Positions 33,543-42,073 of a stretch of DNA of 64,000 nt are shown here, piece by piece. Origin of the DNA: Bacteroidales bacterium (GTDB taxonomy: Bacteria > Bacteroidota > Bacteroidia > Bacteroidales > F082); contig JAFZKP010000017.1 in NCBI GenBank assembly GCA_017553625.1, forward strand, positions 62,001-126,000. The letters run 5' to 3'. Numbering within the stretch: the stretch's first letter is position 1; each line of letters starts with the position of its first letter. The notes under the pieces were generated by a model that was not told the DNA's origin, did no database searches, and was given only the letters and a program-made list of their open reading frames with translations. The position numbers and the translations under genes were made by a program.

Positions 33543-34313
33543 TTAGTGTTTTCTGAACATTTTGAACGCGTCCTCTCCCGACACAATAATATCCTCATCA
33601 AGCCAGTCTCTCTTGCCCATCCAAGCGGTGTCTTGCGATATGCCGTCGTAGTCGCCGAGGACGCGGAACGAATTGACTGGAGCAAGGTCAGGGTTGCCGC
33701 TCGTCTCAAGCAAAATCACAGCCACCTTGAAATCGCGAACACATGGAGTGCCGCCTTCAACGTCCCATCTTCCAGTGAAAATCGTCGATTGCTCTGCATA
33801 ATATCCGTTAGGATAAGCCTTTGTAAGATAATAACATGCGAACTCATCTCCATTTCCAACCACATTGATTTTTCTTCTCACTTCCTCATAATAGTCTTCT
33901 TCTTCGTCATCCCATTGTTTACCGTAAAAATCCACAATATGCTTGCCGTTGTCAGTCTTAAAATTGAGAAAAGCCACATAACGGTCATTATAAAAATGCA
34001 CTGTGTCGTTAGCAATTGTTGAATGAAGCAAAGCATGAGGATGCGACACGAAGCGACCAGTCACCGCAGGAGGATTCTCACCTGATGGGATATCAATCCA
34101 TTGTGTTACGCTCGAAACCAAAGAGTCTGGAAGGACACTCTCAGGCAAAACGCCACCCACTTCCGGATCTGGTGAAATAATCTCCGTTGGAGGATAAGGA
34201 TTCGGTTGCGGCTCCGGATCCGGGTCTTTGCCTTTGCAAGAAACAAAAGCCATTGTTACAACACATAATAAAGCCAATACATTCAACAAATAAGCGTTAT
34301 TTTTTCTTTTCAT
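33543..34313 (-). CDS. Predicted lipoprotein, unknown family
   Basis: 256 aa from the ATG at 34313. Signal peptide with lipobox TMAFVSC (Cys at about 27), then an acidic Pro-rich linker (GKDPDPEPQPNPYPP) that often marks surface-exposed lipoproteins of this phylum. The rest is beta-rich with one Cys pair candidate and is not recognised. First gene before the M16 peptidase, probably co-transcribed with it from the box at 34342-34349. The in-frame TTG at 34337 lies too close to the promoter. Confidence 0.65.
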   Translation of the reverse strand: MKRKNNAYLLNVLALLCVVTMAFVSCKGKDPDPEPQPNPYPPTEIISPDPEVGGVLPESVLPDSLVSSVTQWIDIPSGENPPAVTGRFVSHPHALLHSTIANDTVHFYNDRYVAFLNFKTDNGKHIVDFYGKQWDDEEEDYYEEVRRKINVVGNGDEFACYYLTKAYPNGYYAEQSTIFTGRWDVEGGTPCVRDFKVAVILLETSGNPDLAPVNSFRVLGDYDGISQDTAWMGKRDWLDEDIIVSGEDAFKMFRKH

Positions 34314-34341
34314 AAAGCCTGTATTTTTAATATTCAATTTG

Positions 34342-34349
34342 CAAAATTA
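34342..34349 (-). promoter_or_regulatory. -7 box of lipoprotein-M16 operon
   Basis: TAATTTTG followed by CA on the minus strand, 28 nt before the ATG at 34313. Confidence 0.6.
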
Positions 34350-34412
34350 GCACTATTTTTTAAATAAAGAAACATTTTTTAAAAATAATAAACGAAAAAC
34401 CAAAACGTTTAG

Positions 34413-34420
34413 TATATTTG
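34413..34420 (+). promoter_or_regulatory. -7 box of the 34444 gene
   Basis: TATATTTG followed by CAG, 23 nt before the ATG. Divergent from the lipoprotein promoter. Confidence 0.65.
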
Positions 34421-34443
34421 CAGTTAATAATAATGATTCGCTC

Positions 34444-35211
34444 ATGAAGTGTAAAAGTCTGATTTTCACAATATTACTGATAGCTCCATTTCTGGCAAAT
34501 GCCCAGCAGGACATAAAAAGCGAGCCTATTCACACATGGATGTTTGAGGTCACATACGCATATCAGTTCCCTGGCAAGGACACAAAAGTGCTTTACGACA
34601 ACAACAACACCATCGGTGGCAGCGTCATTTACAAGTCGAAAAGCAACTGGCTCTTCAGCTTCAACGGCAATTTCATCTCCGGCAACAACGTGAACATCAC
34701 GAGGGAGGAGCTTTTTGGCGACATCCTCGACAACAACGGTGAGATTATCACTGGCGACGGCATATACGGAAGCTACGCTCTTTTTGAGAGAGGAGCCCAT
34801 TTCCAGGCAAGAGTCGGAAAGATTTTCCCGGTGCTTTCGCCAAATCCAAACTGCGGTTTCTTCGTGCAAGGCGGGCTGGGATATTTGTTCAACAGAGTCA
34901 GATGCGAGTTCGGCTCATACGCCTCGCCACCACCGGCATTGGCAGACGACTATCTTTACGGCTACGACAGGATGCGCGGCGGATTCGCATGGTCGGGAGA
35001 AATAGGTTATATCTTCCTGAGCAACTCGCGCATTTTCAACTTCTCGCTTTCCCTTGAATTCACTCAGGCTTACACAAAATCATTGCGCCAATGGGATTTC
35101 AAACTGATGGAAAAAGACAACAATCTCTATATTGACCAATATGTTGGAATCAGAGCTGCAATCTACATCCCGACATACAAGAGAAAACCTGCAGAGTTTT
35201 ATTACTACTAA
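34444..35211 (+). CDS. Predicted outer-membrane/periplasmic barrel-like protein
   Basis: 255 aa with a signal peptide cleaved after LANA|QQD (about residue 21). The mature part alternates polar and aromatic residues in strands (TWMFEVTYAYQFPG, GFFVQGGLGYLFNRV, FAWSGEIGYIFLS, FNFSLSLEFTQAY), as expected of an eight- to ten-stranded barrel. The C-terminus is Tyr-rich rather than ending in a clean Phe. Family not recognised. It lies 9 nt before kdtA in the same direction, suggesting a shared transcript and an envelope role. Confidence 0.65.
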   Translation: MKCKSLIFTILLIAPFLANAQQDIKSEPIHTWMFEVTYAYQFPGKDTKVLYDNNNTIGGSVIYKSKSNWLFSFNGNFISGNNVNITREELFGDILDNNGEIITGDGIYGSYALFERGAHFQARVGKIFPVLSPNPNCGFFVQGGLGYLFNRVRCEFGSYASPPPALADDYLYGYDRMRGGFAWSGEIGYIFLSNSRIFNFSLSLEFTQAYTKSLRQWDFKLMEKDNNLYIDQYVGIRAAIYIPTYKRKPAEFYYY

Positions 35212-35220
35212 ATTTGACTC

Positions 35221-36450
35221 ATGAGAACATTATACACTTTTTTTGTAAGATGCTATACGGGATTGATCCTCATAGCTGCATTTTTTGGAAATAAAAAGGC
35301 AATATTATGGCGCGACGGCCGTAAAAACCAATGGGACAAACTGAAATCAGACAACCCTAACGAAAAATGGATTTGGATGCACGTGTCGTCACTTGGCGAG
35401 TTTGAGCAAGGACTTCCTATCATCGAGGCGCTAAAACGCGACTATCCGCAATACAAACTTCTTCTCACCTTCTTCTCACCTTCAGGTTATGAGGTAAAAA
35501 AAGACTTTCCACTCGCTGATAAAGTGGCGTATCTGCCACAAGACACAATGGAAAACGCAAGACGCTTCGTGAAAAGCTTCAAATTCAAGGCGGCGTTTTT
35601 CGTCAAATACGAGTTCTGGTTCAATTACATTGCGGCATTGAAAGACAGACACATACCTCTGTTTTACATTTCAACGCTGTTGCGTCCGAACCAGTATTTA
35701 TTCAAACCTTGGGGCTCATGGTTCAGAAAGCATTTCCGCAAGGTGAAATTTTTCTTCACTCAAAACAATGAGACCGCCTACCTCCTTGACAAAATGGGCA
35801 TCGACAACGTGACAATTGCTGGCGACACCCGTTTCGACAGGGTTTATTCCATCGCACAGCAGGCTCAACGTTTCCCTGATATCGAAGAGTTTATCGGCGA
35901 CAGAAAATGTATCATCGCAGGAAGCAGCTGGCCGTCAGACGAACGACTTCTTTACCCGTTCATCGAAGAGATGCCCGACGACTATTGCTTCATAATGGTG
36001 CCGCACGACATTTCCGACACACATATCAAACAAATCGAGTCGCACCTTAAAGACTATCAGCTTTATACCAACCTGGACAACAATATCAAATCCAAAACTT
36101 TGGTAATCAACAAAATAGGCATCTTGTCAAAGATTTACAGATACGCCCGATTCGCATACATCGGTGCAGGTTTCTATGACGGAATCCACAACATCCAGGA
36201 AGCCATTGTCTTTGATGTCCCTGTTGTCTTCGGTCCGAAATACCATGATTTTGAGGAGGCAGTCGACCTTGTCAAACTGAAAGGCGCGTTTGTGATAAAC
36301 AACCAGCACGAGCTTGAAAACGTATTTTACAAGTTCATCAACGACGAAGAGTTCTATGAAAAAGCATCGAAAATATGCCACAACTACGTTGAAAAGAAAA
36401 TCGGTGCCACAGAAAAAATCATGAGGGTTTTGGAGGGATTTTTGTCATGA
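35221..36450 (+). CDS. waaA: Kdo transferase KdtA/WaaA
   Basis: Transfers Kdo from CMP-Kdo to the lipid A precursor at the inner membrane. 409 aa. An N-terminal membrane-binding helix precedes WIWMHVSSLGEFEQGLPIIEAL, whose Ser-Leu-Gly-Glu holds the catalytic Glu. Then KYEFWFNYI, IAGSSWPSDERLL, IGAGFYDGIHNIQEA and VVFGPKYHDFEEA of the GT-B C-terminal domain. It complements kdsD and lptB nearby. The stop overlaps the start of the aminopeptidase gene by 4 nt. Confidence 0.95.
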   Translation: MRTLYTFFVRCYTGLILIAAFFGNKKAILWRDGRKNQWDKLKSDNPNEKWIWMHVSSLGEFEQGLPIIEALKRDYPQYKLLLTFFSPSGYEVKKDFPLADKVAYLPQDTMENARRFVKSFKFKAAFFVKYEFWFNYIAALKDRHIPLFYISTLLRPNQYLFKPWGSWFRKHFRKVKFFFTQNNETAYLLDKMGIDNVTIAGDTRFDRVYSIAQQAQRFPDIEEFIGDRKCIIAGSSWPSDERLLYPFIEEMPDDYCFIMVPHDISDTHIKQIESHLKDYQLYTNLDNNIKSKTLVINKIGILSKIYRYARFAYIGAGFYDGIHNIQEAIVFDVPVVFGPKYHDFEEAVDLVKLKGAFVINNQHELENVFYKFINDEEFYEKASKICHNYVEKKIGATEKIMRVLEGFLS

Positions 36451-37880
36451 CAACATTAAAATTTAGAAATGACGACAAGGTGAACGCCAAGGTTTTCATC
36501 TTGGATTCGATAGAGAATATTGACAAAATCGGACTTCGTGAAGACGAGGCGAACCATGTCAGGAAATCATACGATGACGACAAGGGCAAAACTGTCGTAA
36601 TCAACAGATACACAGAGTGTTATCACATATTTTTCATTGACAGCGAAGAACCGGAGAACAAATTCATGGAACAATGCCGCAGAAAAGGCGCTTCGATATG
36701 CAAATGGCTGAACGCCAACAAATATAAAGAAGTCCTGATTCAGAATATCGGCGGCAAACGTTGCGTGAAAATGGGCACAGCCGAAGGCTTGATGCTCGCC
36801 AACTACGAGTTCAACAAATACAAGACCGATGCTAAGGCTAACACCTTGAAAACCATCTATTTCCTCGAAGGCACAGCTTGCGACGACTGCGTCGAGATGC
36901 TCAACATCACGGTTGAAGCCACTTTGATGGCACGCGACCTCGTGAACGAGCCTGTCAATAAGCTCAACGCCGAGAAACTCGCCGAGTTCATAAGCGAAAA
37001 AGTGCGCTCAGTGGGCGGAAACGCTGAGGTCTTCAATAAAAAGAAGATAGAAGCGCTGAAGATGGGCGGTCTTCTCGCCGTAAACGCTGGAAGCATCGAC
37101 GAGCCGACATTCACGATTCTCGAATGGAAACCTGAGAATCCTGTCAATGAGAAACCTATTGTTTTGGTTGGCAAAGGCATCGTCTTTGACACTGGCGGCT
37201 ACAACCTGAAGCCATCGTCGGTGATGAACGACATGAAAGACGACATGTCGGGCGCCGCTACGGTGGCATGCACCGTTTATGCTGTGGCGAAGGCTAAACT
37301 GCCTGTTCACGTCATCGCTCTCGTGCCTGCCACCGACAACCGTATTGACGGCAACGCACGCGTCACCGGCGACATCATCACGATGTATGACGGCACCACG
37401 GTGGAGGTTCTGAACACCGACGCCGAAGGTCGTCTCATCCTCGCCGACGCTCTCGCCTACGCCAAGAAATACGACCCGATGATGGTATTCGACTTCGCGA
37501 CGCTGACAGGAGCAGCGTCCTACGCCATCGGTCCGGTCGCAACAGTGGCGATGGAGCACGACGCGGAAGAAATATACAGACAGCTTGAAGCCGTCGGCGA
37601 ACGCGTCTACGAACGCCTCGTCAAGTTCCCGATGTTTGAGGAATATGGCGAACTGATAAAGTCAGACCTTGCCGATATCAAGAATATAGGCGGGAAATAC
37701 GGCGGTGCCATCACAGCGGGCAAGTTCCTGGAGCACTTCACCGGCTATCCGTGGGTGCATTTCGACATCGCAGGGACAGCGTTCCTTGAGAAACCAGAAC
37801 ATTACAAACCGTCAGGCGGCACCGGAATCCACGTGCGTCTGCTTATGCGGTTTTTCAGAGATATGGTGAAAAAAGACTAA
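36447..37880 (+). CDS. M17 leucyl aminopeptidase
   Basis: Cytosolic dizinc aminopeptidase, 477 aa. The conserved C-terminal catalytic domain is clear. GKGIVFDTGGYNLKPSS (about 244-260) carries the metal-binding Lys and Asp, and MKDDMSGAATV the second Asp. The signature NTDAEGRLILADAL (about 330-343) supplies Asp, Glu and Arg. The N-terminal domain is divergent, as usual. It is translationally coupled to waaA by a 4-nt overlap, though no functional link is obvious. The 3' end overlaps tadA convergently by 4 nt. Confidence 0.93.
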   Translation: MTTLKFRNDDKVNAKVFILDSIENIDKIGLREDEANHVRKSYDDDKGKTVVINRYTECYHIFFIDSEEPENKFMEQCRRKGASICKWLNANKYKEVLIQNIGGKRCVKMGTAEGLMLANYEFNKYKTDAKANTLKTIYFLEGTACDDCVEMLNITVEATLMARDLVNEPVNKLNAEKLAEFISEKVRSVGGNAEVFNKKKIEALKMGGLLAVNAGSIDEPTFTILEWKPENPVNEKPIVLVGKGIVFDTGGYNLKPSSVMNDMKDDMSGAATVACTVYAVAKAKLPVHVIALVPATDNRIDGNARVTGDIITMYDGTTVEVLNTDAEGRLILADALAYAKKYDPMMVFDFATLTGAASYAIGPVATVAMEHDAEEIYRQLEAVGERVYERLVKFPMFEEYGELIKSDLADIKNIGGKYGGAITAGKFLEHFTGYPWVHFDIAGTAFLEKPEHYKPSGGTGIHVRLLMRFFRDMVKKD

Positions 37881-38317
37881 CGTTTCTTTTTAAAGAAATC
37901 TGTAAGCATTTCAAGGCATTCTTCTTTGAGGATGCCTTTTTTTATTTCGGTTTTCGGATGCAAGAGGTTGCCGAAACGCTGGAATCCGTTTTTCGGGTCG
38001 TCGCACGCCCAAACGACCTTTTTTATATGGCAGTGCTCCAACGCGCCCGCGCACATCACACAAGGCTCCAAGGTGACATAAAGCGTGCAGTCATCCAAAT
38101 ATTTGGTTCCAAGCGCGTTACAAGCAGCTGTGATGGCGAGAATCTCGGCATGAGCCGTGACATCTGTCAGCAGCTCCACCTGATTGTGCGCCCTTGCAAT
38201 GATTTTGTCGTTAACAACTACGACAGCGCCCACCGGCACCTCGTCGGCATCGGCGGCAGCTCTCGCCTCGTTCATGGCCTGCCGCATGTAGTTTTCATCT
38301 GAAAAAACTGATAACAT
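37877..38317 (-). CDS. tadA: tRNA adenosine(34) deaminase TadA
   Basis: Converts A34 to inosine in tRNA-Arg(ACG). 146 aa from the ATG at 38317; a TTG one codon earlier is possible. The deaminase zinc motif is THAEILAITAA (His-Ala-Glu, about 55-57) and TLEPCVMCAGAL (PCxxC, about 86-90). The C-terminal FFKKKR tail is typical. The ATG overlaps the stop of the upstream MORN-like lipoprotein gene (TGATG), making it the last gene of a seven-gene minus-strand run. Confidence 0.94.
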   Translation of the reverse strand: MLSVFSDENYMRQAMNEARAAADADEVPVGAVVVVNDKIIARAHNQVELLTDVTAHAEILAITAACNALGTKYLDDCTLYVTLEPCVMCAGALEHCHIKKVVWACDDPKNGFQRFGNLLHPKTEIKKGILKEECLEMLTDFFKKKR

Positions 38318-38745
38318 CAATAATCTTTTATGTCCATCAAATTGCCTTCTTCATCAAAATATTTCCAAACTCCGTAAGGTTTACCGTCGCGATACTCATT
38401 CTCAACATTCACTTTGCCATTCTCATAATAAATCTTGCCCTTGCCTTCCCTTTTGCCTTTTTTAAACTCGCCAACGCTCATCAGTTCTCCTGAAGGATAA
38501 TAGCCTTTAAACAGCCCTTCCCGTTTATTATCAACGATTTTACCTTCAAGACTGAGATTGCCATTCTCGTGAAACCATTTTTCCTCCACCCATATTGAAT
38601 CATTGCCAACGACATCATAGTAATAAATTATCCATGGAATATCAGTCTCCGCGTAAGTGTATGCCACCTTTTGGACATGTCTCACCTCTTCCTTACATGC
38701 CACAAAAGCTATTATCAAGCAAAAAACAACTAATATTTTCTTCAT
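38317..38745 (-). CDS. MORN/YwqK-like repeat lipoprotein
   Basis: 142 aa. Signal peptide with lipobox AFVAC (Cys about 17), then tandem repeats of the MORN-variant/YwqK type: WFHENGNLSLEGKIVDNKREG, GYYPSGELMSVGEFKKGKREG, IYYENGKVNVENEYRDGKPYG, KYFDEEGN. Each has the Y/F-xx-G-x(4)-G pattern. Such proteins are common lipoproteins of unknown role in Bacteroidota; some relatives are annotated as antitoxins, which nothing here supports. It lies 6 nt after pyrC. Confidence 0.75.
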   Translation of the reverse strand: MKKILVVFCLIIAFVACKEEVRHVQKVAYTYAETDIPWIIYYYDVVGNDSIWVEEKWFHENGNLSLEGKIVDNKREGLFKGYYPSGELMSVGEFKKGKREGKGKIYYENGKVNVENEYRDGKPYGVWKYFDEEGNLMDIKDY

Positions 38746-38751
38746 GTTTTT

Positions 38752-40098
38752 CTAACGACTAAATTCCAGTTTCATTGCGTTCGATTCGTTTTCCACAATT
38801 CCGTCATGATAAACGAGCTTGCCATTCACGAAAGTATGCGTGACCTTTGATTTCACCGTCATGCCGTCGTATGGTGTCCAACCACATTTGTAAAGCATGT
38901 CATCGTTCTTGATAACTCTTTCATGACTCAAATCGACTAAGACAAGGTCGGCGTAATAGCCTTCGCGAATAAATCCCCTGTCCTTGATTTGATAAAGCTC
39001 CGCAGGATTATGGCACATCAGTTTCACGATTTGAGGCAGTGAAATCAAACCCTGATGATACAGATTCAACATCATGTCGAGGCTGTTTTGTATTGACGGG
39101 AAGCCCGATTTTGCTGTAAAATAATCGTCGGTAAACTTCTCGTGCCACAGATGCGGCGCGTGGTCGGTCCCGATGGTGTCGATATGCCCGTCGATTATCG
39201 CTTGGCGCAAAACAGCCCTGTCGGAAGCCATTTTGATTGCCGGATTGCATTTTATCGCAAAGCCTTTTTCCTCGTAATCCTTGTCGCAAAACGTGAGATA
39301 ATGCGGACACGTCTCTGCCGTTATCTTTTTGTCTTTCAATGGAATATCATTTCTGAACAAAGTTAGCTCTGACTTCGTGGAGATATGCATCACGTGCAAT
39401 CTTGCACCGAATTTAGTCGCCATGTCAACGGCTTTCGCTGTCGATTTGTAGCACGCCTCCGTTGTACGCACAAAAGGATGTATTCCGGCATCGGCGACAA
39501 CCTCGCCTTTTGATGCCAAGTCCTTGCAGCACACCGTGTTTTCATGAATTATTTTCTCGTCCTCGCAATGCGCTGCTATCAGGCACGGCGACTCGTTGAA
39601 CAGACGCACCAAGGCGTCATCTTCGTTCACCAGCATGTTGCCGGTGCTCGAGCCCATAAACAGTTTGATGCCGCACACCTTCTTCGGGTCGACTTTCTTT
39701 ATCTCGTCGATGTTTTCGTTGGTTGCACCGAGGTAAAACGAGTAATTCGCCACCGATTTCTCCGCTGCGAGGTCGAATTTCTGTTGCAACAGATCCTGCG
39801 TCGTCGTCTGCGGGCTGGTGTTCGGCATGTCCATGAATGATGTCACGCCCCCTGCGACGGCAGCACGGCTCTCGGTATAAATATCCGCCTTCTGCGTCAA
39901 TCCGGGTTCACGAAAATGCACGTGCTCGTCAATGATTCCTGGGATTAGATATAATCCCTCGGCATCAATGACATTTCCTTCGAAAAAATCATTTTTTCCA
40001 AAAATGATTTTTTCGATTTTATCCCCATTTATGACGACACTTGCCAACGTGGTCGTCCCTTCGTTGACAAGTGTCGCGTTTTTGATTATGTACCTCAT
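38752..40098 (-). CDS. pyrC: Dihydroorotase
   Basis: Zinc amidohydrolase closing the dihydroorotate ring in pyrimidine synthesis. 448 aa, class I-type. The binuclear metal motif is DEHVHFREPGLTQKADIYT (His-x-His, about 59-61). It also has GGVTSFMDMPNT, the conserved His of HVMHISTKSEL, TAETCPHYL and GTDHAPH (Asp-His). One base overlaps the glycosyltransferase stop (TAATG), so it is expressed with it. Confidence 0.94.
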   Translation of the reverse strand: MRYIIKNATLVNEGTTTLASVVINGDKIEKIIFGKNDFFEGNVIDAEGLYLIPGIIDEHVHFREPGLTQKADIYTESRAAVAGGVTSFMDMPNTSPQTTTQDLLQQKFDLAAEKSVANYSFYLGATNENIDEIKKVDPKKVCGIKLFMGSSTGNMLVNEDDALVRLFNESPCLIAAHCEDEKIIHENTVCCKDLASKGEVVADAGIHPFVRTTEACYKSTAKAVDMATKFGARLHVMHISTKSELTLFRNDIPLKDKKITAETCPHYLTFCDKDYEEKGFAIKCNPAIKMASDRAVLRQAIIDGHIDTIGTDHAPHLWHEKFTDDYFTAKSGFPSIQNSLDMMLNLYHQGLISLPQIVKLMCHNPAELYQIKDRGFIREGYYADLVLVDLSHERVIKNDDMLYKCGWTPYDGMTVKSKVTHTFVNGKLVYHDGIVENESNAMKLEFSR

Positions 40099-40835
40099 TA
40101 TTTTTGTCTTGGTTTTATTTTACCCGTCATGCCTCTCCATCTCAGGTTGATGACACCGAAAATGGCTTCCCTGAAGATGCCGCCTGACATCTTGGAGGTA
40201 CCTTCGCGCCTGTCGGTGAAGATAATCGACACTTCATCAATCTTGAATCCGAGCTTCCATGCGGTATATTTCATCTCAATCTGGAAGGCGTAACCAATAA
40301 ATTTGATTCTATCAAAGTCAATGGTTTCCAACACTTTACGTGTGTAGCAAACAAAGCCTGCGGTGGTGTCTCTTACTTTCATTCCAGTCACGAAACGAAC
40401 GTATGCTGAGGCGTAATACGACATCAAGACTCTTCCCATCGGCCAGTTCACCACGTTGACGCCACATTTGTAACGCGAACCGACAGCGAGGTCGGCACCG
40501 TTGGCACAGGCGTCATGCAGACGAATGAGGTCGTCAGGGTTATGCGAAAAGTCAGCATCCATCTCAAAAATATATTGATAGTCACGTGCCAACGCCCATT
40601 TGAAACCATGGATGTAAGCTGTGCCGAGACCGAGTTTGCCCTTCCTCTCCTCAATGAAAAGCCTGTCAGGAAACTCCTGCATCAAACGTTTTACAATGTC
40701 AGCAGTGCCATCCGGACTGTTGTCCTCGATGACCAAAATATGGAATGTCATCGGGAGATTGAAAACATAACGGATGATTTTCTCAATATTCTCTTTCTCG
40801 TTATAAGTTGGGATGATTACTAAGTTTTCAGCCAT
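40098..40835 (-). CDS. Polyprenol-phosphate mannosyltransferase-like GT2
   Basis: 245-aa family 2 glycosyltransferase of the Dpm1 type. It starts LVIIPTYNEKENIEKII (4-20), then VIEDNSPDGTADIV, FEMDADFSHNPDDL (DxD) and GSRYKCGVNVVNWPMGR. DTTAGFVCYTRKVLE and the basic GTSKMSGGIFREAIFGV follow. No C-terminal transmembrane segments are present, so it is the soluble Dpm1 form. It would load mannose or a similar sugar onto polyprenyl phosphate, the donor used by GT39 enzymes such as the one at 128-1678. Confidence 0.88.
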   Translation of the reverse strand: MAENLVIIPTYNEKENIEKIIRYVFNLPMTFHILVIEDNSPDGTADIVKRLMQEFPDRLFIEERKGKLGLGTAYIHGFKWALARDYQYIFEMDADFSHNPDDLIRLHDACANGADLAVGSRYKCGVNVVNWPMGRVLMSYYASAYVRFVTGMKVRDTTAGFVCYTRKVLETIDFDRIKFIGYAFQIEMKYTAWKLGFKIDEVSIIFTDRREGTSKMSGGIFREAIFGVINLRWRGMTGKIKPRQK

Positions 40836-40852
40836 AACGCCTTAAATATCAA

Positions 40853-42046
40853 TTAGTTTAACGAATATTCGTTTGAATCCTTCATACCTGGTTTGCCAAG
40901 ATAGGTCTTCAGGTTTCCTTTAACCTTCAAAGTCTTTCCAAGATTCCCAGGATGGTCTTTCAGATTTATCTCACGGATGCCTGACGCGGCATTGCTCGGC
41001 AGATAAACCACCACGCAGTTGTTGATGTCTCTCTCGTTCGGATTATCGGCGAGAATCAAATTGGCTGCATTGGCAGCATCATTGAATGGAGCATTCCATG
41101 AAATCTGCGAATCGTTCTCAATATTTCCTGAGGCGATATTTGCAGAACCGACGATATAACCCTTAATCCATTGAGCTTCAACACCTTGGTTGATAATTGC
41201 CGCTGCAATGTTATATGGGTCGTCTTGTGTTCCTGATCCTTCAGGATTGATTACGATTACGTTTTCTTCGCAAGGGTCGTTGTTCATGTTAACCTCAGAC
41301 AACGAACGGATTGTGAACTGCCATGCGCTTCCGGTGCTGTAATAAGTGAGAATACCGACTATCGAGCCATTACCCTGAGGAAGCTGGGTCTTGGCGAAAC
41401 TTGCATAATTGCTTGTTCTAACTATGATGCTTCCATCGACAAGATTGCAATTCTCATCATACTGGTTCAGTATAAACTGGCCGTATGCGTCAGTTGGAGC
41501 GTAGGTTTTGTTGCGGTCGGCGGCAGCAAACTCCACATGATTGAATTTCACCAAATGGCAGATGTAGCTGCTGTTGACATCAAGAGTGCTGATTTCTTCC
41601 GGCTCTATGTTGATATTATTCGCCAGAATCGTGATGTTATTAGGGTTGAGATCCTGAATCTGAGGTGTGCCGCTGTATTCGGACAATGTTGCGCCTTTCA
41701 GATACACTCTCACCGAGTCGCCGATACGCAAACCGCTGGTGCTCTTCATGTAAAGCTCTATCGCGTTGTTGCCGTCCTGGATGAACGAAGCCTTGTAGAG
41801 ATTTCCCGAAGTCTCGTCAGCGATAACTACACCATAAACAGAGGCATCCTGTGTGAATTTGTGCGTGCCTTCAAGCTTCCACATGGTGAGAAGCGTGTCG
41901 ATAGTGTAAACCTGACCAACAGGAAGGGTGAAATCGACACCTGGAACAGGATAGTTGTTCTTTCTTGCGTTCTTATCCATACATGATGATAAAACCACCA
42001 TAGCCACAAGAACCAATATACCGTATTTTCTTATTGACTTTAACAT
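40853..42046 (-). CDS. DUF5689 lipoprotein with second OB-like domain
   Basis: 397 aa. Lipobox VVLSSC at about residue 22. Residues about 35-250 match the DUF5689 pattern: two OB-fold-like beta units (VYGVVIADETSGNLYKASFIQ; LRIGDSVRVYLKGATLSEYSG) as in secreted nuclease-associated OB domains. Residues about 270-397 (DPYNIAAAI, WIKGYIVGSA, NLGKTLKVKGNLKTYLGKPG) resemble DUF6359, again OB-like. It is probably a surface or periplasmic lipoprotein that binds nucleic acid or another polymer. It follows a related lipoprotein and a TonB receptor in one operon, with a secreted nuclease divergent. Confidence 0.75.
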   Translation of the reverse strand: MLKSIRKYGILVLVAMVVLSSCMDKNARKNNYPVPGVDFTLPVGQVYTIDTLLTMWKLEGTHKFTQDASVYGVVIADETSGNLYKASFIQDGNNAIELYMKSTSGLRIGDSVRVYLKGATLSEYSGTPQIQDLNPNNITILANNINIEPEEISTLDVNSSYICHLVKFNHVEFAAADRNKTYAPTDAYGQFILNQYDENCNLVDGSIIVRTSNYASFAKTQLPQGNGSIVGILTYYSTGSAWQFTIRSLSEVNMNNDPCEENVIVINPEGSGTQDDPYNIAAAIINQGVEAQWIKGYIVGSANIASGNIENDSQISWNAPFNDAANAANLILADNPNERDINNCVVVYLPSNAASGIREINLKDHPGNLGKTLKVKGNLKTYLGKPGMKDSNEYSLN

Positions 42047-42073
42047 TTCTTTAATATTTTGATTATCAATAAT

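Noticed and set aside
33542..33709. N-terminal extension of the M16 peptidase
   Set aside because: It overlaps the preceding lipoprotein gene in another frame. The family start and the tight stop-to-start junction support the ATG at 33541.
38317..38745. Antitoxin of a toxin-antitoxin system (YwqK-type label)
   Set aside because: It has a lipoprotein signal peptide and no toxin-like neighbour; the label comes only from the MORN-like repeats.
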